Positions 18,923-32,117 of a stretch of 64,000 nt of DNA are shown here, piece by piece. Position 1 is the stretch's first letter. The number at the start of each line of letters is the position of its first letter. This DNA comes from Selaginella moellendorffii (taxonomy: Eukaryota; Streptophyta; Lycopodiopsida; Selaginellales; Selaginellaceae), in NCBI RefSeq assembly GCF_000143415.4, contig NW_003314268.1:2677972-2741971 (forward strand). The letters are read 5' to 3'. Below the pieces are notes generated by a model. It saw nothing but the letters and a program-made list of their open reading frames with translations. It was not told the DNA's origin and did no database searches. The translations under genes were made by a program, and so were the position numbers.

Positions 18923-19219
18923 AGAGACAGGGAACTTGATGAGGTACGTTTCTTCAAAGTCAATTTGTATAGATGCTACTCCTCGATTGCAGGCACTGCG
19001 AGAGACAAAACATAAGAACAAGTGAAAAAAAAAAAAAGAATTGAGAGCGAAATCTGGCTTTCTCTTCAGTCCCTTAAGGTCCTCTTACCTTAAATGCTTT
19101 TCATAGGTGTACAAATCATCGATATACAATTAGCCAGAATGATCACATATTTATTTTGTTAATTTCTATTCTGTTTTTAAGCTATTTTATGCTGTATTAT
19201 TGCACTAATAGATATTAGA

Positions 19220-19350
19220 CAACACCAGAAATCCTACTGCCTCTCACTTGGTTTTTCTCATGCAACTCATATCAAATTCCAAAGTGGTTTTGGTCACAGG
19301 CCCCAGAATGGCATTTTGGAGTGGTGTTTGTCATCAATGATGTTCTCCCT
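19220..19350 (+). pseudogene. dirigent-like fragment, copy 3
   Basis: LVFLMQLISNSKVVLV followed, in another frame, by FGVVFVINDVLP; ends there. Same as 44045-44185. The remaining 18.96-19.85 kb is AT-rich with no gene. Confidence 0.5.
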
Positions 19351-19849
19351 TGCAAGTCCATTTTCCCCAGAATCCATTTTGCCCAAGTTTTGAGATTGCA
19401 TATGAGTGTGATGGTTAAGTTTTATAATTAATTTTAATCTACTAAATTTTGCTCTCTTTGCTTCAACATAATAAATTTTACTTAATGTTTGCAAAATTGT
19501 CTTTTAGTTGCCCATAAACAATTACACTAAGTTGAAAAAACTTAATTACTGTGTTATTCACCTCTAACGATGAGATACCATATAGATAAATTTGAAAATG
19601 ATTATACATAAGATTTGTGAATATTGTATTTATCAAATTTTACTTGAGAGTTGTTAATATTTCTTGCTTTAACAATCACACCATTAATTAATTTTTGGTA
19701 CTTATAATTTCAAATAAAACAATGATCTTTGCAATAAGTAGTAAATCAGTACTTTATTTGAACTTTAATAGTAAATTGACGAATTGCCTAATTTATCCTT
19801 AGAGTGTTTTGTTTTTTTGGACAAGAGTTTAAATTTCATATTGGAGTTA

Positions 19850-20023
19850 TGAGTGCTTGGAATATGGAAAGGGAATATAGAAAATGTGCATATCAATTAA
19901 CCCAAAAACCCTTAGCTTATATACAAGAGTGAGTGATCCAAATTAAACTAATCTGACGGCTACCAAAATTTCACTACATTAAGATTAGTATATGGCATTA
20001 TAGCCATACACTTGGACCTCACA
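19850..20023 (-). repeat. LTR of G1
   Basis: Reads TGTGAGGTCCAAGTGTATGG on the minus strand and ends CACTCA. 174 bp. Followed upstream by an AGAGGAGGGGATT polypurine tract (20024-20038). Related to the G2 LTRs. Confidence 0.8.
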
Positions 20024-21670
20024 TAATCCCCTCCTCTGAGAATAATGGAAGACCATCAAGGTTCTCTTGTAAATGGGCCGGGATCTAGAGGAACGTCAAG
20101 AGGAGGTATCAGCAGATTTGTAGGTGGTCTCAATTGTTCATGATCCCTTTGTATGAAGCATTTCAACTAATGTACATGCACAATTTATGGGGGATTGGCC
20201 TGTTAGACATTATACTGAACCTCATAAACTTGCAATCCAACTTGTTGCAACACCTAATATAGTCCTTTCCACTAAGCAAAGAGCTCCTTAGATAAACCAC
20301 GTACCATAAAGTGGGGAAAACAGACTAACACTAAGTCATCCACTTTGTGGTGGATGATAATAGGAGTTGTAACTTCGTTGTTGTCCCCTAAGTGTTCAGC
20401 AAACTTTGCTCGGACAAATGGAAGAATGCTTATCAAATATTGATCTCACCACCTAGCATCGACAGCTCGTGGCAATTGCAAAGGTAAACCCAACTCCATT
20501 GGTAATATTGTATCATGACCATATAGAAGTTTATATGGTGAAGCACTAATATAACTCTATATACGCATATGTATACCGAAGAGATGGCAAATAACCATCC
20601 CAATTTGAATGCTGAAAGTTCACATATTTCGTGATCATTCCTTTGAATGTCCGAACAAGCCGTTCCACCAAACCATATGACTGTGGATGATAAATACTCG
20701 TGAAAGTGTGGCATATCCCCAACCGAGACGTCAAAACATGAAATTCCTTAACTATAAATGCGGGATTATTATCCAAAAGAATCTGCTCCAGACAAGAATG
20801 TTAGAACACCACTCGATTGAGGAAGAAGTCTCCAATAGTAGTTGTAAAAGCACTATCAAGAGCACTAATTTCCACCTGATGAGTCAAATAGTTAAAAATA
20901 ATAATAATATACTCATTGTCAATAGGAAAAGGTCCAATAAGATCAAATGCCACCAACTCAAATGGATGGAAAATTGCAATTGACTTCAACCATCCTTCCG
21001 CAGCATGAAGGGGAGTATTATAAACTTGGCACCAAATGCAACTACACACATATCGGATAACATCATGTCGCATCTTCGGCCGATAGAAAGACCTGTGCAG
21101 CTTCTTGGTCACACGACGATGTCCCATATGCCCACCTAGAATAAAAGAATCATAGTAGGTATGGAGAAACCGTAGAATAAAGACAGAAGGCACCACCAGC
21201 CATAAAGGATCATCAGGATCCAACCCAACAAAATAAAAAGAAGGCCGTCGTCAAGAAGATACTAAGAATGTAAATGCTAGAATGGCAAGTCATCAGTAAG
21301 TGATGCAAGACTTTTAAACCCATATCGAAACATTCGAATCCATAGCTTAAGCTTTTGAGCCTTGCGAACCTCATCAAGAGAAGGTAGATCTTGCTCTGCC
21401 CCTTATGAACACTGAACATCAAGTATAACAACCGCTGACGGCATAGAATCCTCGTTTAGAAAATCCACAGATGCCGGACAATAGACTCATCGAAAGCATG
21501 AAAAAAGTGTGGAAAAGGAAGAGGAGCTTGAGAAAGGGCATCAACATTAGCCATAGAACTCCCTGGGCGATAAACAACATCAAAATCATATATATGAAGT
21601 TTCAAAGCCCACCAAGTAGTACAACCAACCAAGTTCTTTTGCTTCAATAATGAAGTAATGGTAGCATGAT

Positions 21671-22803
21671 TGTTGTGAATATAACTTTGGGTATCAAAAA
21701 TTACCTGTCAGCTAGTCCTTTCGGATACTCTTTCCTTACTGCCACGATGGCAGGAGGTTGTTATTGCTGGATCTATTATCAATCTCCACCTAAGCTAGTT
21801 GAGAAATTGGTCATCACATGTGCACTTAGACCAAAAGGGCACTAAGGAAGGAAATCTTACGTTGTCATTTAGTTAAGTATACTTGGCACGGTGACGAGAA
21901 ACTCATATTGTTGACTTGCACTTGCTAGTGTTGGGAACCTTTGCAATATTGAGATTGGTCCTTCAATATTCGCTAGATGATAGCTTACCGTGTCTACCAA
22001 ACACCTTTGCTATTATACCTTTTGTGTTAGTCTCATTCCAGTCCCAAATGCTATTTATGGAAAGTGTTCAGATTTGCTCATTTGGCATATCTATGGAATG
22101 TAAAGATTGTCCTGAACACAATGGTGTTCATCCCGTGTCTAAATTCGCAATCTAGGAACATTCCATATTTAGTAAGTTTCGAGCTTGTCTTAGAGACTAA
22201 CTCTTGGTACTAAGGGTGGATTGGGGTGAAAGCCCAAAGCATGTGTTCCTCAAGGGGGGGAGGGTTCCAAATGTATAATAGGGATAGTGGGTAGGTTAGA
22301 CATGGCTAACCAACCTGAGACATAGTTTAACTCCTACTTGCGTGCTTGTCTTTGTTCTCCGTCCAGCTTGGGTCTAAGCCCAAATTCCATTCCATGCTAG
22401 CTGATGGAGTACTTATATCCTTGCATTAGGCCATTAGTATGCTGAAATAGGAGTGAAGGGACAGGAGCACGGAGCGACTTGGAATAGTCCTAGAGCAACT
22501 AGCATCCCAATGCTAGGACCAACATGCAAAACAGAGCTAAACGGAGTCTGGCGCTTAGGCTGTATGCTTGGGAGTTACTCTATGGTCCGGTTTCGTCATT
22601 CCTTGGCTTTATGCTTGGGAGTTTGGCACTGTTCCTTCGTTCAGTGGCCCAAGGCCCTGAAACTTGGGTTCCACACCAGGACACATGGCATATGATATAT
22701 GGCATGTAGCATATGTCATGTGGCATAAAGAGGGTTTAGGTTCCACTTTATGGTGTTATCCTATGGTAAATTACCATAGGATAAAGGGTAAAACCACATG
22801 TGC
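21671..22803. mobile_element. 1.13-kb insertion of unknown type inside G1
   Basis: It splits the RNase H region. Flanks TAGCATGAT (21662-21670) and TACAATGAT (22804-22812) look like a 9-bp target duplication with two changes; G2 (27.62 kb) and G3 (53.73 kb) show the uninterrupted site. No convincing ORF and no clear terminal inverted repeats. A 9-bp duplication suggests a Mutator-like element. Confidence 0.55.
22757..22783. repeat. 27-bp perfect palindrome
   Basis: Arms TATCCTATGGTAA and TTACCATAGGATA with one base between, 20 bp from the right end of the inserted element. Confidence 0.85.
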
Positions 22804-24493
22804 TACAATGATCACCTTCAAGGAATGTCTGAGAATGATATATATATGTATGAAGTTTCTCGAAACCCCAGACTGCTGCTAAACACTCTTTCTCCATCAT
22901 GGAGTAGTTCACCTCTACTAGTTGTAATGTACAGCTTATATACGCAATGGGATGGTGCTGAACAGGCACACTCAGGCTCTTTTGCATTAACACACCTCCA
23001 AGACCAATATCAGAAGCATCCATGTGCAAAATAAAAAGTCAAGTGTAATCAGGATATGCCAAAACTAGAGGAATTGTTAAAAGCTCTTTCAAATTCACAA
23101 ATGCTCGCTCACAATCTGGAGATCAGATGAAAGATGACATTGATGACTTTAACAATGCTTGCAATGGTGCAATGCAATCAAAAAAATGATCCACCAAATA
23201 ACCAAGATACTACACCTGCCCAGGAAGCATTGCACATCATTCACACACTTCAAAGTAGGGAGTTTTAGAACAACCACAAGTTTGTCAGGATCAACTTACA
23301 AACCCTCACGAGAAATACAATACCCAAGATAAATTGTGTCCTTGGACCCAAACATGCACTTCAACTACTTCAGCTTTAAACTAACGTTCCGCCGATCCAA
23401 CACTTTACAAATATCATGAACATAATCATTCCACGTCCCCTCCAAGTGGATCAAGACATCATCAATGAAGTCAGCAGTCACCTCTGGCATATCGTAAAGA
23501 ACCTCATTCATCATTCGCTAAAAAGTTGTTAAAGCATTGTTCAAACCAAATGGCATCACCAAGAACTCATACAAATCAAATGGTATACGAAAAGCAGTCT
23601 TAAAAATATCTTCTTCGGTTATCAGTATTTGCTAGTACCTAGAAGGAAGATTTAGTTTGGTGAACTAACGACTTCACCCTAGACGATCCAAGAAATTAGT
23701 AATGTGAGGAAGAGGGTACACATCTGGGATCATCACTTCGTTTAACGGATGATAGTCAATATAAAAACGAATACTTCCATTAATATGAGGTTCATATGCC
23801 CAAGGACTCCACGACTTTTGAATAACACCCTTCTCAAACATTTCTTTGATGTTTGCATGTAGAATCTTAATCTCTTTGGGTGACTGATGACGAACAAGAA
23901 CTTTGATTAGACAAACATCCCCAGTTAGAATCAGATGACGTGTGGCAATCTTGGCCCTAGATGGTAAGTCAAATTCAAAGAGATCATAATACTCCTTCAT
24001 GAGCCGATTAACTACTACAGCACAAAAATTGTTAGAGGGATCAAAAAAGGGAAAAGTAGAATAAAATGGAAACATAAGAGGAAATAGTGGGGGGATGAAA
24101 GTAATGGAGGTAGAGGTAAAAGTAAAAAGACGAAAGGGTACGAAAATGAAAGGAATGGATGAAATATAAGGAAGTATGAAACAAGGGGGAGAAGCCTTAA
24201 AGTCATATTTGGCATAATTGCGCTACAACTATAATACCTTAATTGAACTATTTATTTTTTTATTAGTATAAGGAAAATTTTAAGTAGCAACAACCTACAT
24301 ATCTATCAAATACAAAGAAAATTATAAAAGTCAAAATATTGATTCACTTACCAATTTTATCATTTTATTCATCTTAAAAATACCTAATAAATGCTTCTTC
24401 ATTTTGAAAATTAATTTCAAAATATTTGATAAGTTCCTTAATCTTAGCTCACTTAATAGTATCATCATAAAAATTGTGTGAATTAAATGATAC

Positions 24494-24658
24494 TGTGAGG
24501 ACCAAGTGTACAGCTATAATCCCGTATACTAATTTAGCATAGTGGGATTTTAGTAGCCATCAGATTAGTTTTAACCTAGACCACTCACTCTTATATATAA
24601 ACTAGAATTTTTTGGCGCACATTTTCTGTATTCCCTTTCCATTGTCCGTGCACTCACA
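24494..24658 (+). repeat. 5' LTR of G2
   Basis: TGTGAGGACCAAGTG to GCACTCACA, 165 bp, with CTTATATATAAACTAG as a likely TATA region. The next bases, TTGGTGGAGATGAGG, would be the primer site; the tRNA was not identified. Confidence 0.8.
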
Positions 24659-25823
24659 TTGGTGGAGATGAGGGGCACCTTTGATTGTCCCTGAGAAGTG
24701 CTTGGATTTGGGATTTTGGTTTAAATTTAGCTTTTGCATTGTCTAAATCTAGCTTTTTCCATTTCCTTTCTTTTGTTCTTTCCCTTCAAGATTTTGGTTT
24801 AAATTTAGCTTTTTGCATTGTCTAAATCTCCATTTCCTTCTAGGTTTTTGTCATTCCTTTTTTTTTGTTCTTTCCTTTTTGTTCATCTTCATGGCAAATT
24901 AGCAATCTCCTCTTTTGACTCTAGAGCAGCAATTGGTACAATTACTTGATGCTATGCACTTGCAATTGAACAACAAAACTCAGTTAATGGCAGCGTGGTA
25001 CAACTCCTCCTGCTTTTGGTGTCAATCCTCGCGTTCGGCTGGAGTTTTTTCATGGGAATCTTGGGGATGATGTATACCATTGGTTTGATCACTTCATGGT
25101 GATTGCCACATATCATTCTTGAGATGATGCTCGATGTTTGCATGAGTTTCCCACGTGTCTCCAAGGGACAACATTATAGTGGTACAATAGTTTGAGTGTA
25201 GCCACTCGTGGGGATTGGAGTGTTCTCCTGGACATCTTCAAATGCACATTCAAACATGTCGACGATTGTGATGATGCCTTCCAACAATTGCATCATCTTC
25301 GCCAAGAGCCATTGAGTCAGTGATGTAATTTAGTATTCGTTTTCGAAGTCTTTTGTGGAGCCAAATATGTCGGAGCAGATCAAGCTAGGAATGTTGTGGC
25401 CAGCATTTTATCAAGATTTTGTTGGATTTATGCATGCACTTGCTCCAGCCACCTTAATGATGCGCTTTGTTTGGCACAACGTTATGAAACGTCACCTCTT
25501 CCACTTCTCACTACCCGTCCTTCCACTCCTCTTCCTGTGGGTGATGGTCCTATTCCAATGGAGGTTGATGCTGCTCGAGTCCAAAGACAAGGGCGAGGAC
25601 GTGGTCATGGCCGTGACATTCGCTATTGGGCACGTAATGAAGTTGGTCACACTTATTGGCATTGTTGGCATTTTCCAGATTGGTGACCTCCATTTCCTGG
25701 GTGGAGACCTTGGCATCAATAACGTCCTGTTGGTGCTGCTGCAGTGGAAGGTCTAGACACTGAGATGCATCCAAGAAATGAGGAGTCGCGCAAGTAATAG
25801 AGCAACCTTGCGCAAATAAGTCA

Positions 25824-27310
25824 GTGATCCTTCCATCTTTCTTTCAAGAGTATCATCAAGGGGTTCACTCAGCACCGATTCATCCAGTATTTACTTTCCA
25901 AGCTTGTTTTTATAACAAGAAGTCTCCTATTATTCTCTATTGGTTATTATTGTTTGATATAAGTTCAAGTTTATCTTCCATTGCTCGATCTGTTGCCACA
26001 CGTTGCCGTTTACACTTGCGTCATATGGCGGAACCAGTTTTCATTCTTTATGGCAACGGCCGTACACATGCATATGCACTGGATGAGGTGGACCTGGTTG
26101 TGCGTGTGAGCGATCTCGAGCTTGAGTTGCAGTCATTGTGGGTGGTGCCGAGTCAAGCTTTTGACCTTATTCTTGGTATGGATTGGTTGCAACGCAATCA
26201 TGCCAAGTGTGATTTTGAGGCTTCTCCCTCTTGTCTCATACTTCCTTATGTTTCATCCATTCCTCTCACTTTTGTACCTCTTTGTCCTTCTATTTCTACC
26301 TCTGCTTCCATTACTTTTGTTCCCCCACTATTTCTTCCTATGTTTCCATTTTGTTCTGCTCTTCCCTTTTCCGATCCCTCCGATGATCTTTGTGTTGCAG
26401 TGGTGGACCAGCTCATGAAGGAGTATTCTAATCTCTTTGAATTTAACCTATCATCTGGGGCCAAGATTGCCCCGGTTGTCATCCAATTCCAACCGGGGAT
26501 GCCCGTCCAATCAATGTTTCTGTTCGTCGTCGGTCACCCAAAGAGATCAAGATTTTAAGTGCAAACGTTAAGGAGATGTTGGAGAAGGGTCTTATTCAGA
26601 AGTCGCGGAGTCCTTGGGCATATGAACTTCATCTTGTGACGAAGCTTGATGAGAGTATTCATTTCTGCATCAACTATCGTCCATTAAACAAAGTGACGAT
26701 CTTGGATGTGTACCCTCTTCCTCACACTGCTGATCTCTTAGATCATCTGGGGCGAAGTCGTTAATTCACCAAGCTAGATCTTGCTTCTGGGTACTAGCAA
26801 GTACCAATGGCTGAAGAAGATATTCCTAAGACTACTTTTCGTACACCATTTGGATTGTATGAGTTCTTGGTGATGCCGTTTAGTTTGAACAATGCTCCAG
26901 CAACTTTCTAGCGGATGATGGATGAGGTTCTTTGTGATATGCCAAAGGTGACTGCTAACTTCATTGATGATGTCTTGATCCACTCAGAGAGGACGTGGGA
27001 GGAGCACATTCGTGATGTTCATAAAGTGTTGGATCGGCTACGGGACGTTGGTTTAAAGCTAAAGCGATTGAAGTGCGTGTTTGTGTCCAAGGACACAACT
27101 TATTTTGGGTACCATATTTCTTGTAAGGGTTTGCAAGTTGATCCTGACAAACTTGTGGCTATTCTAAAGTTCCCTATTCCGAAGTGTGTAAATGATGTGC
27201 AGCACTTCTTGGACAAGGTGCAGTATCTCGGTCACTTTGTGGATCATCTTTCTGATCGCACTATACCATTGCAAGCGTTGCTGAAGCCATCAACATCATC
27301 TTTCATCTAA
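25824..27310 (+). pseudogene. G2 protease and reverse transcriptase remnant
   Basis: 25824-26558 is open for 244 codons and contains the protease-like segment with VDLVVRVSDLELELQSL and LILGMDW. The RT follows in another frame from about 26560: VKEMLEKGLIQKSRSPWAYE, YRPLNKVTILDVYPLPH, then stops at 26762 and 26794, and the catalytic FIDD at 26963-26974. The maturation of such a polyprotein is by the element's own protease; this copy is dead. Confidence 0.8.
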
Positions 27311-28229
27311 TCTTTGGATTATGAGCAGGCATTCATGAATCTCAAAGAGCTATTGATGACTCGTCCAGTTTTGGCATATCCTAACTACACTTGACCTTTT
27401 ATTTTGCGTGTGGATGCTTTTAACATTAGTCTTGGAGGTGTGTTGATGCAAAAGAGCTCGAGTGTGCTTGGTCAGTGCCATCCTATTGTGTATATAAGTT
27501 GTACATTATAACCAATGGAGATGAACTACTCCATGACAGAGGAGTGTTTAACAGCAATCTGGGGTTTCGAGAAACTTTATGTATATATACATGGTTCTCA
27601 GACGTTATTTGAAGGTGAACATGCTACTGTTACTTCATTATTGAAGCGGAAGAACATGGTTAGTCATACTACTTAATGGGCTTTGAAGCTCCATATTTAT
27701 GATTTTGATGTTGTTCATCGCTTAGAGAATTCTATGGCTGATGTTGATGCCCTTTCTTAAACTCCTCTTCCTTCTCCACTCTCTTTTCATATTTCTGACG
27801 AGCCTATTGTTCTAGCATCTGTGGATTTTTTAGACAAGGATTTTGTGCTATCGGCGGTTAGGTTCGCGAGGCTAAGATTAATTCATGGATTTGAAGGCTT
27901 CGAGATGGGTTTGAGAATCCTACATCACTTGCTAATAATTTACTTTTCTGGCATTTACATTCTCAATATCTCTTTGAAGATGGCCTTTTTTATTTTGTAG
28001 AGACAGATCCTGATGATCATTTACGTCTAATGGTGCCTTCTGTCTTTATTCCATAGTTTCTCCATGCCTACCATAATTCTCCTATTCTAGGTAGGCATAT
28101 GGGACAACGTCGTGTAATCGAGAAGTTGCACAAGTCTTTCTATTGGTTGGAGATGCGACATGATATTATCCGGTATGTGGGTAGCTGGGTTTAGTGCTAA
28201 GTTCGTAATACTCCTCCTCGTGCTGCGGA

Positions 28230-28620
28230 AGGACGGTTGGAGTCAATTGTAGTTTCCCATCCATTTGAGTTGGTGGCGTTTGATCTTATGAGACATTTTC
28301 CACAGCCGATTGCTGGCAATGAGTATGTTATTATTGCTTTTGACTACTTGACTTATTGGGTGGAAGTTGGTGCTCTTGCTAGTGCCTCTACAATTGCTGT
28401 TGGATACTTCCTCAATCAAATAGTATTCCAACATTCTTGTCCAAAACAGATTCTTTCGAATAATGGTCCTGCATTTATAGCTGAGGCATTTCATGTTTTG
28501 AAGTTTTAGTCGGGGATACGCCACACTTTCATGAGTGTTTATCATCCACAATCAGATGGTTTAGTGGAACGGCTCATTCAGACATTCAAAGGGATGATTA
28601 CAAAGTATATGAACTTTCAG
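28230..28620 (+). pseudogene. G2 integrase core remnant
   Basis: HPFELVAFDLMRHFP and NEYVIIAFDYLTYWVE give the first catalytic Asp region; NNGPAFIAEAFHV gives the second (D changed to N in SNNG), and TFKGMI near 28587 follows the third. A TAG at 28507 cuts the frame. Confidence 0.8.
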
Positions 28621-29224
28621 CATTTGGATTGAGATGGTTATTTGCCGTCTCTTCAGTATGCATATGTCACAAGGGTGCAAAGTTCTATTGGTGCTTCACC
28701 ATATAAACTCTAATATGGTCATGATCTAATATTACTAATGGAGTTGGGTTTACCTTCGCGAATGCCACGAGCTGCCGATGCTAAGTCGTGGGATTAGTAT
28801 TTAACGAGAATTTTTCCACTTGTCCAAGTAGAGTTTGCCGAACACTTAGGCTGCGTACAAGTGGGACGCTAAAACTCCCATCATTGTCCACCTACGAAGT
28901 ACAAAATGGATGATTTAGTGTTAATCTGTTTTCCCCATCTTACGGTATGTGGTTTTTTTAAGGGGCTCCTTCACAGTGGAAAGGACCGTATTGGGTGTTG
29001 CGGCAAGTTGGACTACAAGTTTATGAGGTTCAGCATGACATCTAGCAGGCCAATCCTCCAAAGATTGTGCATGTGCAATAGTTGAAACGCTTCATACAAA
29101 AGGATCAAGAGCAATTAATACCACCTACGAATTTGTCGATGCCTCCTCCTGACGTTCCTCCAGATCCTGGCCTATCTACGAGAGAACTTTGATGGTCTTC
29201 CATTATTCCAAGAGGAGGGAATGA

Positions 29225-29421
29225 TGTGAGGGCCAAGTGTACAGCTATGATGCCGTATACTAATATTAGCATAGTGGGATTTTGGTAGTCATCAGATTGG
29301 TTTTAATTTGGACCACTTGCTCTTATATATAAACTAGGGTTTTTGGGTTAATTGATATACACGTTTTCTGTATTCCCTTTCTATAGTCCATGTACTCACT
29401 TCCATAATCCATGCACTCACA
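29225..29421 (+). repeat. 3' LTR of G2
   Basis: TGTGAGGGCCAAGTG to GCACTCACA, 197 bp, about 30 bp longer than the 5' LTR. Confidence 0.78.
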
Positions 29422-29509
29422 ATATATAATATCTTTAAAATATTTCTATATTTACATCTAAATATCCCATGATTCCACCTTACAAATAATATATTTAAGT
29501 TAGGGTGCA

Positions 29510-30340
29510 GCGTGCAAATCTTGAAAAACCTAGAAGGCCGCACTTGAACGTTGGAAGGCAACCTTGAATCCTGCTTTTGCAGATTCGACATGAGCACGTA
29601 GAGCACCAATTCCATCTCCAAGAGTTTCTCTGCGGCACGAGCTGCCGCATCGATGTTCTTGCTGCTACCATGAACTTTGCACATGCTGATCAAGCTCTTC
29701 CACGTGAGGAAATGCGGCTGGAAGGGGATCACCAGCAGCAGACCTTTGAGCCCAGCTTGTCCCAGCACATCTGCCATCGCCTGGAAGTGACTCACTTTTG
29801 GAGAAATGCTGTACTAGGCCACCATATCGAAAGTAGTCGAGTGCCAGGGTGAGGCGAGAAATGAGATAAGTTTCCAGGTGATTCTCCTGACTTGTAATCA
29901 CGGTGGGAAGCTCCATGCTGCCAAAAAACTCAGCGGCTTTTCGCTCATGGGCATTCTGTGTGCAGCCAGGGATCATCGCGTTCCACGACACAATGCCTTA
30001 ATCAGGCAACGTGGATAAGATCTTCCCGGCCTGCAAGAGATTCCCCCTTTGAGCAGCAATCCAGCTCGCTGTGTCTCTCAGCTCCCGCGCTTGGACGAGG
30101 GCAATTGCTCTGGATCTAAGCGTGTTTCACGCGACGCTATCGTGCTGTGGCATTTGGTCCAACAAGACTCAAGATCCTGTGCAAAGCAATTGCCGCAACC
30201 ATTGCCGTCTAAGCGACGAGATCGCTCTGTGGCATCCATGCAAACATCTTCATGGCTTCTTCGAGGTGGCCGTGGTTGGAGTAGGCCAATATGATATTTT
30301 GGTTCCGCATTTGAAATTTTCTTCTTTTTCTATAATGCTC
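29510..30340 (-). pseudogene. PPR pseudogene, copy P5
   Basis: Inverted paralogue of P2. It starts at the same internal point (HGHLEEAMKMF side, about 30290), contains the family-wide TAG at about 30212 and the TGA at about 30134, and ends with an E-type tail (AAARAAEKLLEMELVLYVLMSN) near 29570. The initiator region is absent. Confidence 0.85.
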
Positions 30341-30596
30341 ATAAAATCTCTCCAGCCCTTCAAATGAGGATCATTAAGTTCCACAAAATCGCCAAGACTC
30401 GGAGACAATGCGACTGGAACCAGCATCCATACAATGCAGCAAATAACCTGTACTAAATAAAAATTTGGTTAACAAAACTTGTAAAAGCATCCCAGAGCTT
30501 TGCAAATACCCCATACTTATGGAAGCCGCATTTACTACTTTGGATAAAAGCCAAATACAGGTCGGGTATGTAATATTGCTTCTATCTACTCGTTCT

Positions 30597-32009
30597 TCAT
30601 CTTCTGGAAGGAGCCTTTGAGCTCGTTGTATGCGAAAACAAAAGAAAAGACAAGAAACAAAATAAAAGAGGCAAACAAAATTCTTGGCTTGTCTTCTGGA
30701 AGGAGACTGCCCCGTTTTCACGCCCTGCATAAGAGAAACAATCAATAGAACTTTTGCAGAGGAAGATATACTCCACCTCCGGACAATGGACTGGACACTT
30801 GCAGCACCCCACGTCCCCAAAGGCATCCTGGGCAGCGTCACGCCCGAAGACCAGTCGATAGATCTTCTTCATCCTCTCCAGCGAAGCGCCAGCGTACTGA
30901 CAGACCAGAGTGGCATAGACCTCGGGTTCTTCGGTGATGACATGTGCAGCCACTCCTCCTGCTTGCTGGATTGAGCTGAGCCGTGGTCGTAGCTCGTCAG
31001 TGCAAGCGTCGGGCATGTCAAAACCGATTCCCGATGCCGAAGAGAGAGCTGCAATGCTCCTGGGGTCTTGGATGAAGCCGCACCACCACCCAACATCAGG
31101 GACGTCCCCGTTCCAGACCGCATCCGGGAACATGCCTGCTACTTTCACTCTGAATGACTCCAGTAGCTTCCTCTTGAACAGGGCTTTGAGCGAACTCAAG
31201 GTCGACCGCATCGAAGCCTTCTCCCGGTTTAGTGAAGTGATCTGATCTTTCAAGTCAGCGATCTGCTGCCGCTGCTCCAAGTTCTCCTCTATCAAAGCAG
31301 TGATCTGCTCCAGCTGCACCGAGTTCTCATCTTCCCAAGCAGCGATCTTCACATCCAAAGCAGCAATCTGCTCCCGCTGCACCAAGTTAGATCACTGCTT
31401 TGAATGTGAAGATTGCTGCCTTGGACGTGAAGATCGCTGCTTTGGAAGACGAGTGTTGTCACAGACTTGCTACCACTAGACTCAGCTGCCATCTCTACCG
31501 CTGCCTCCTTCATCTTCCCTTTCTTCTCCTCCTCCACCTGCGCTGCCTGTGCCGCCACCTCTACCGCTGCCTCCCCCTTCATCTTGCCTTTCTTGCACTG
31601 CCTGCGCTGCCACTTCCGCGAGCAACTTAGCCTTCGCATAGTTCTGGAAACGCAGCGCCTGCCGGTATAGCAGTCCAGTGTGATCTTTGCTGTTGGCATT
31701 AGGGCAGTACGCAACAAAGCCGCCCTGTTCTATGAACTTAACGCACGGCCCAGCCTCCCTTACCATGAGGATGAAGGTTTCGCTCCACGCCAACCTCTTC
31801 CGAGAGACCTAGGGTGTTGAGCCACGCGTCCACGTCAGCCACGAAACCATTGTCGTTGCATAGATCGTCCATCTTCGACTCTGGGGCACCGGCCAGTCCT
31901 TGCGAAGCTCGTAGTAGAGGATGGTCAGAGACACAGGGCTAACCGGTGGATGCGGCGGAGGTGCCGGCGGCTGCGGTCTCTTCTGCTTCTCCTTGTTCTT
32001 GTACCCCAT
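30597..32009 (-). pseudogene. coiled-coil protein of unknown function, broken copy 2
   Basis: Inverted paralogue of the gene at 3320-4561, start MGYKNKEKQK at 32009. Shared defects (frame change after YYELRKDWPVP and the inverted coiled-coil piece at about 31385-31450) show it was damaged before duplication. The C-terminal 31385-30763 is open and resembles copy 1 closely. A 4-bp deletion turns GGAGTAAGTATATC into GGAGTATATC (near 30770), removing the splice donor, so the frame runs through the former intron and on to 30597, adding about 50 unrelated residues. Confidence 0.65.
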
Positions 32010-32117
32010 CGCCCCCTAATGCCCTAATCCCGCCGGCTAACCTAGCCTTTCGTAGAAACTTAAATGCCCTAAAAAAGGAAGCGAGCTTGAACTGAAATGT
32101 AAGCTTGATCTCTGACT

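Larger units (their letters stand above)
19850..24233 (-). mobile_element. Ty3/gypsy LTR retrotransposon G1, one LTR, degenerate
   Basis: Minus strand. Order from its 5' end: protease-RT linker (24228-23870), RT with FIDD (about 23462-23473), RNase H (23035-22850 and 21660-21440), H2C2 zinc finger (about 21140-21040), integrase core (20990-20540) and the C-terminal PKIVHV region, then polypurine tract and LTR. It has many stops. The 5' LTR and gag are missing, the right edge being at or before 24233. The empty site is seen in the paralogous DNA at 44655-44660, where TTCATATTGG joins ATACCTTAATTG. Confidence 0.85.
24494..29421 (+). mobile_element. Ty3/gypsy LTR retrotransposon G2, two LTRs, degenerate
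   Basis: About 4.9 kb with LTRs at 24494-24658 and 29225-29421. Interior: gag-like region from 24893 (LEFFHGNLGDD, WFDHFM), a decayed CCHC-like knuckle near 25630-25690, protease-like LILGMDWLQRN (about 26170-26205), RT with KSRSPWAYE and FIDDVLIHS (26600-26995), RNase H (27330-27770), integrase (28230-28620) and an AAGAGGAGGGAATGA polypurine tract before the 3' LTR. Stops break gag, RT, RNase H and integrase. Related DNA at 44901-44915 is uninterrupted, giving the empty site. A 78-bp tandem repeat lies in the leader at 24712-24860. Confidence 0.88.

Noticed and set aside
24015-24215. hydrophobic 66-codon frame as a membrane protein
   Set aside because: It is the low-complexity linker between protease and RT of the gypsy elements (also 26122-26418).
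29422-29510. target duplication of G2
   Set aside because: Flanks GATAC and ATATA/AATAT do not match, so the duplication is not claimed; the insertion is supported instead by the empty site at 44901-44915.
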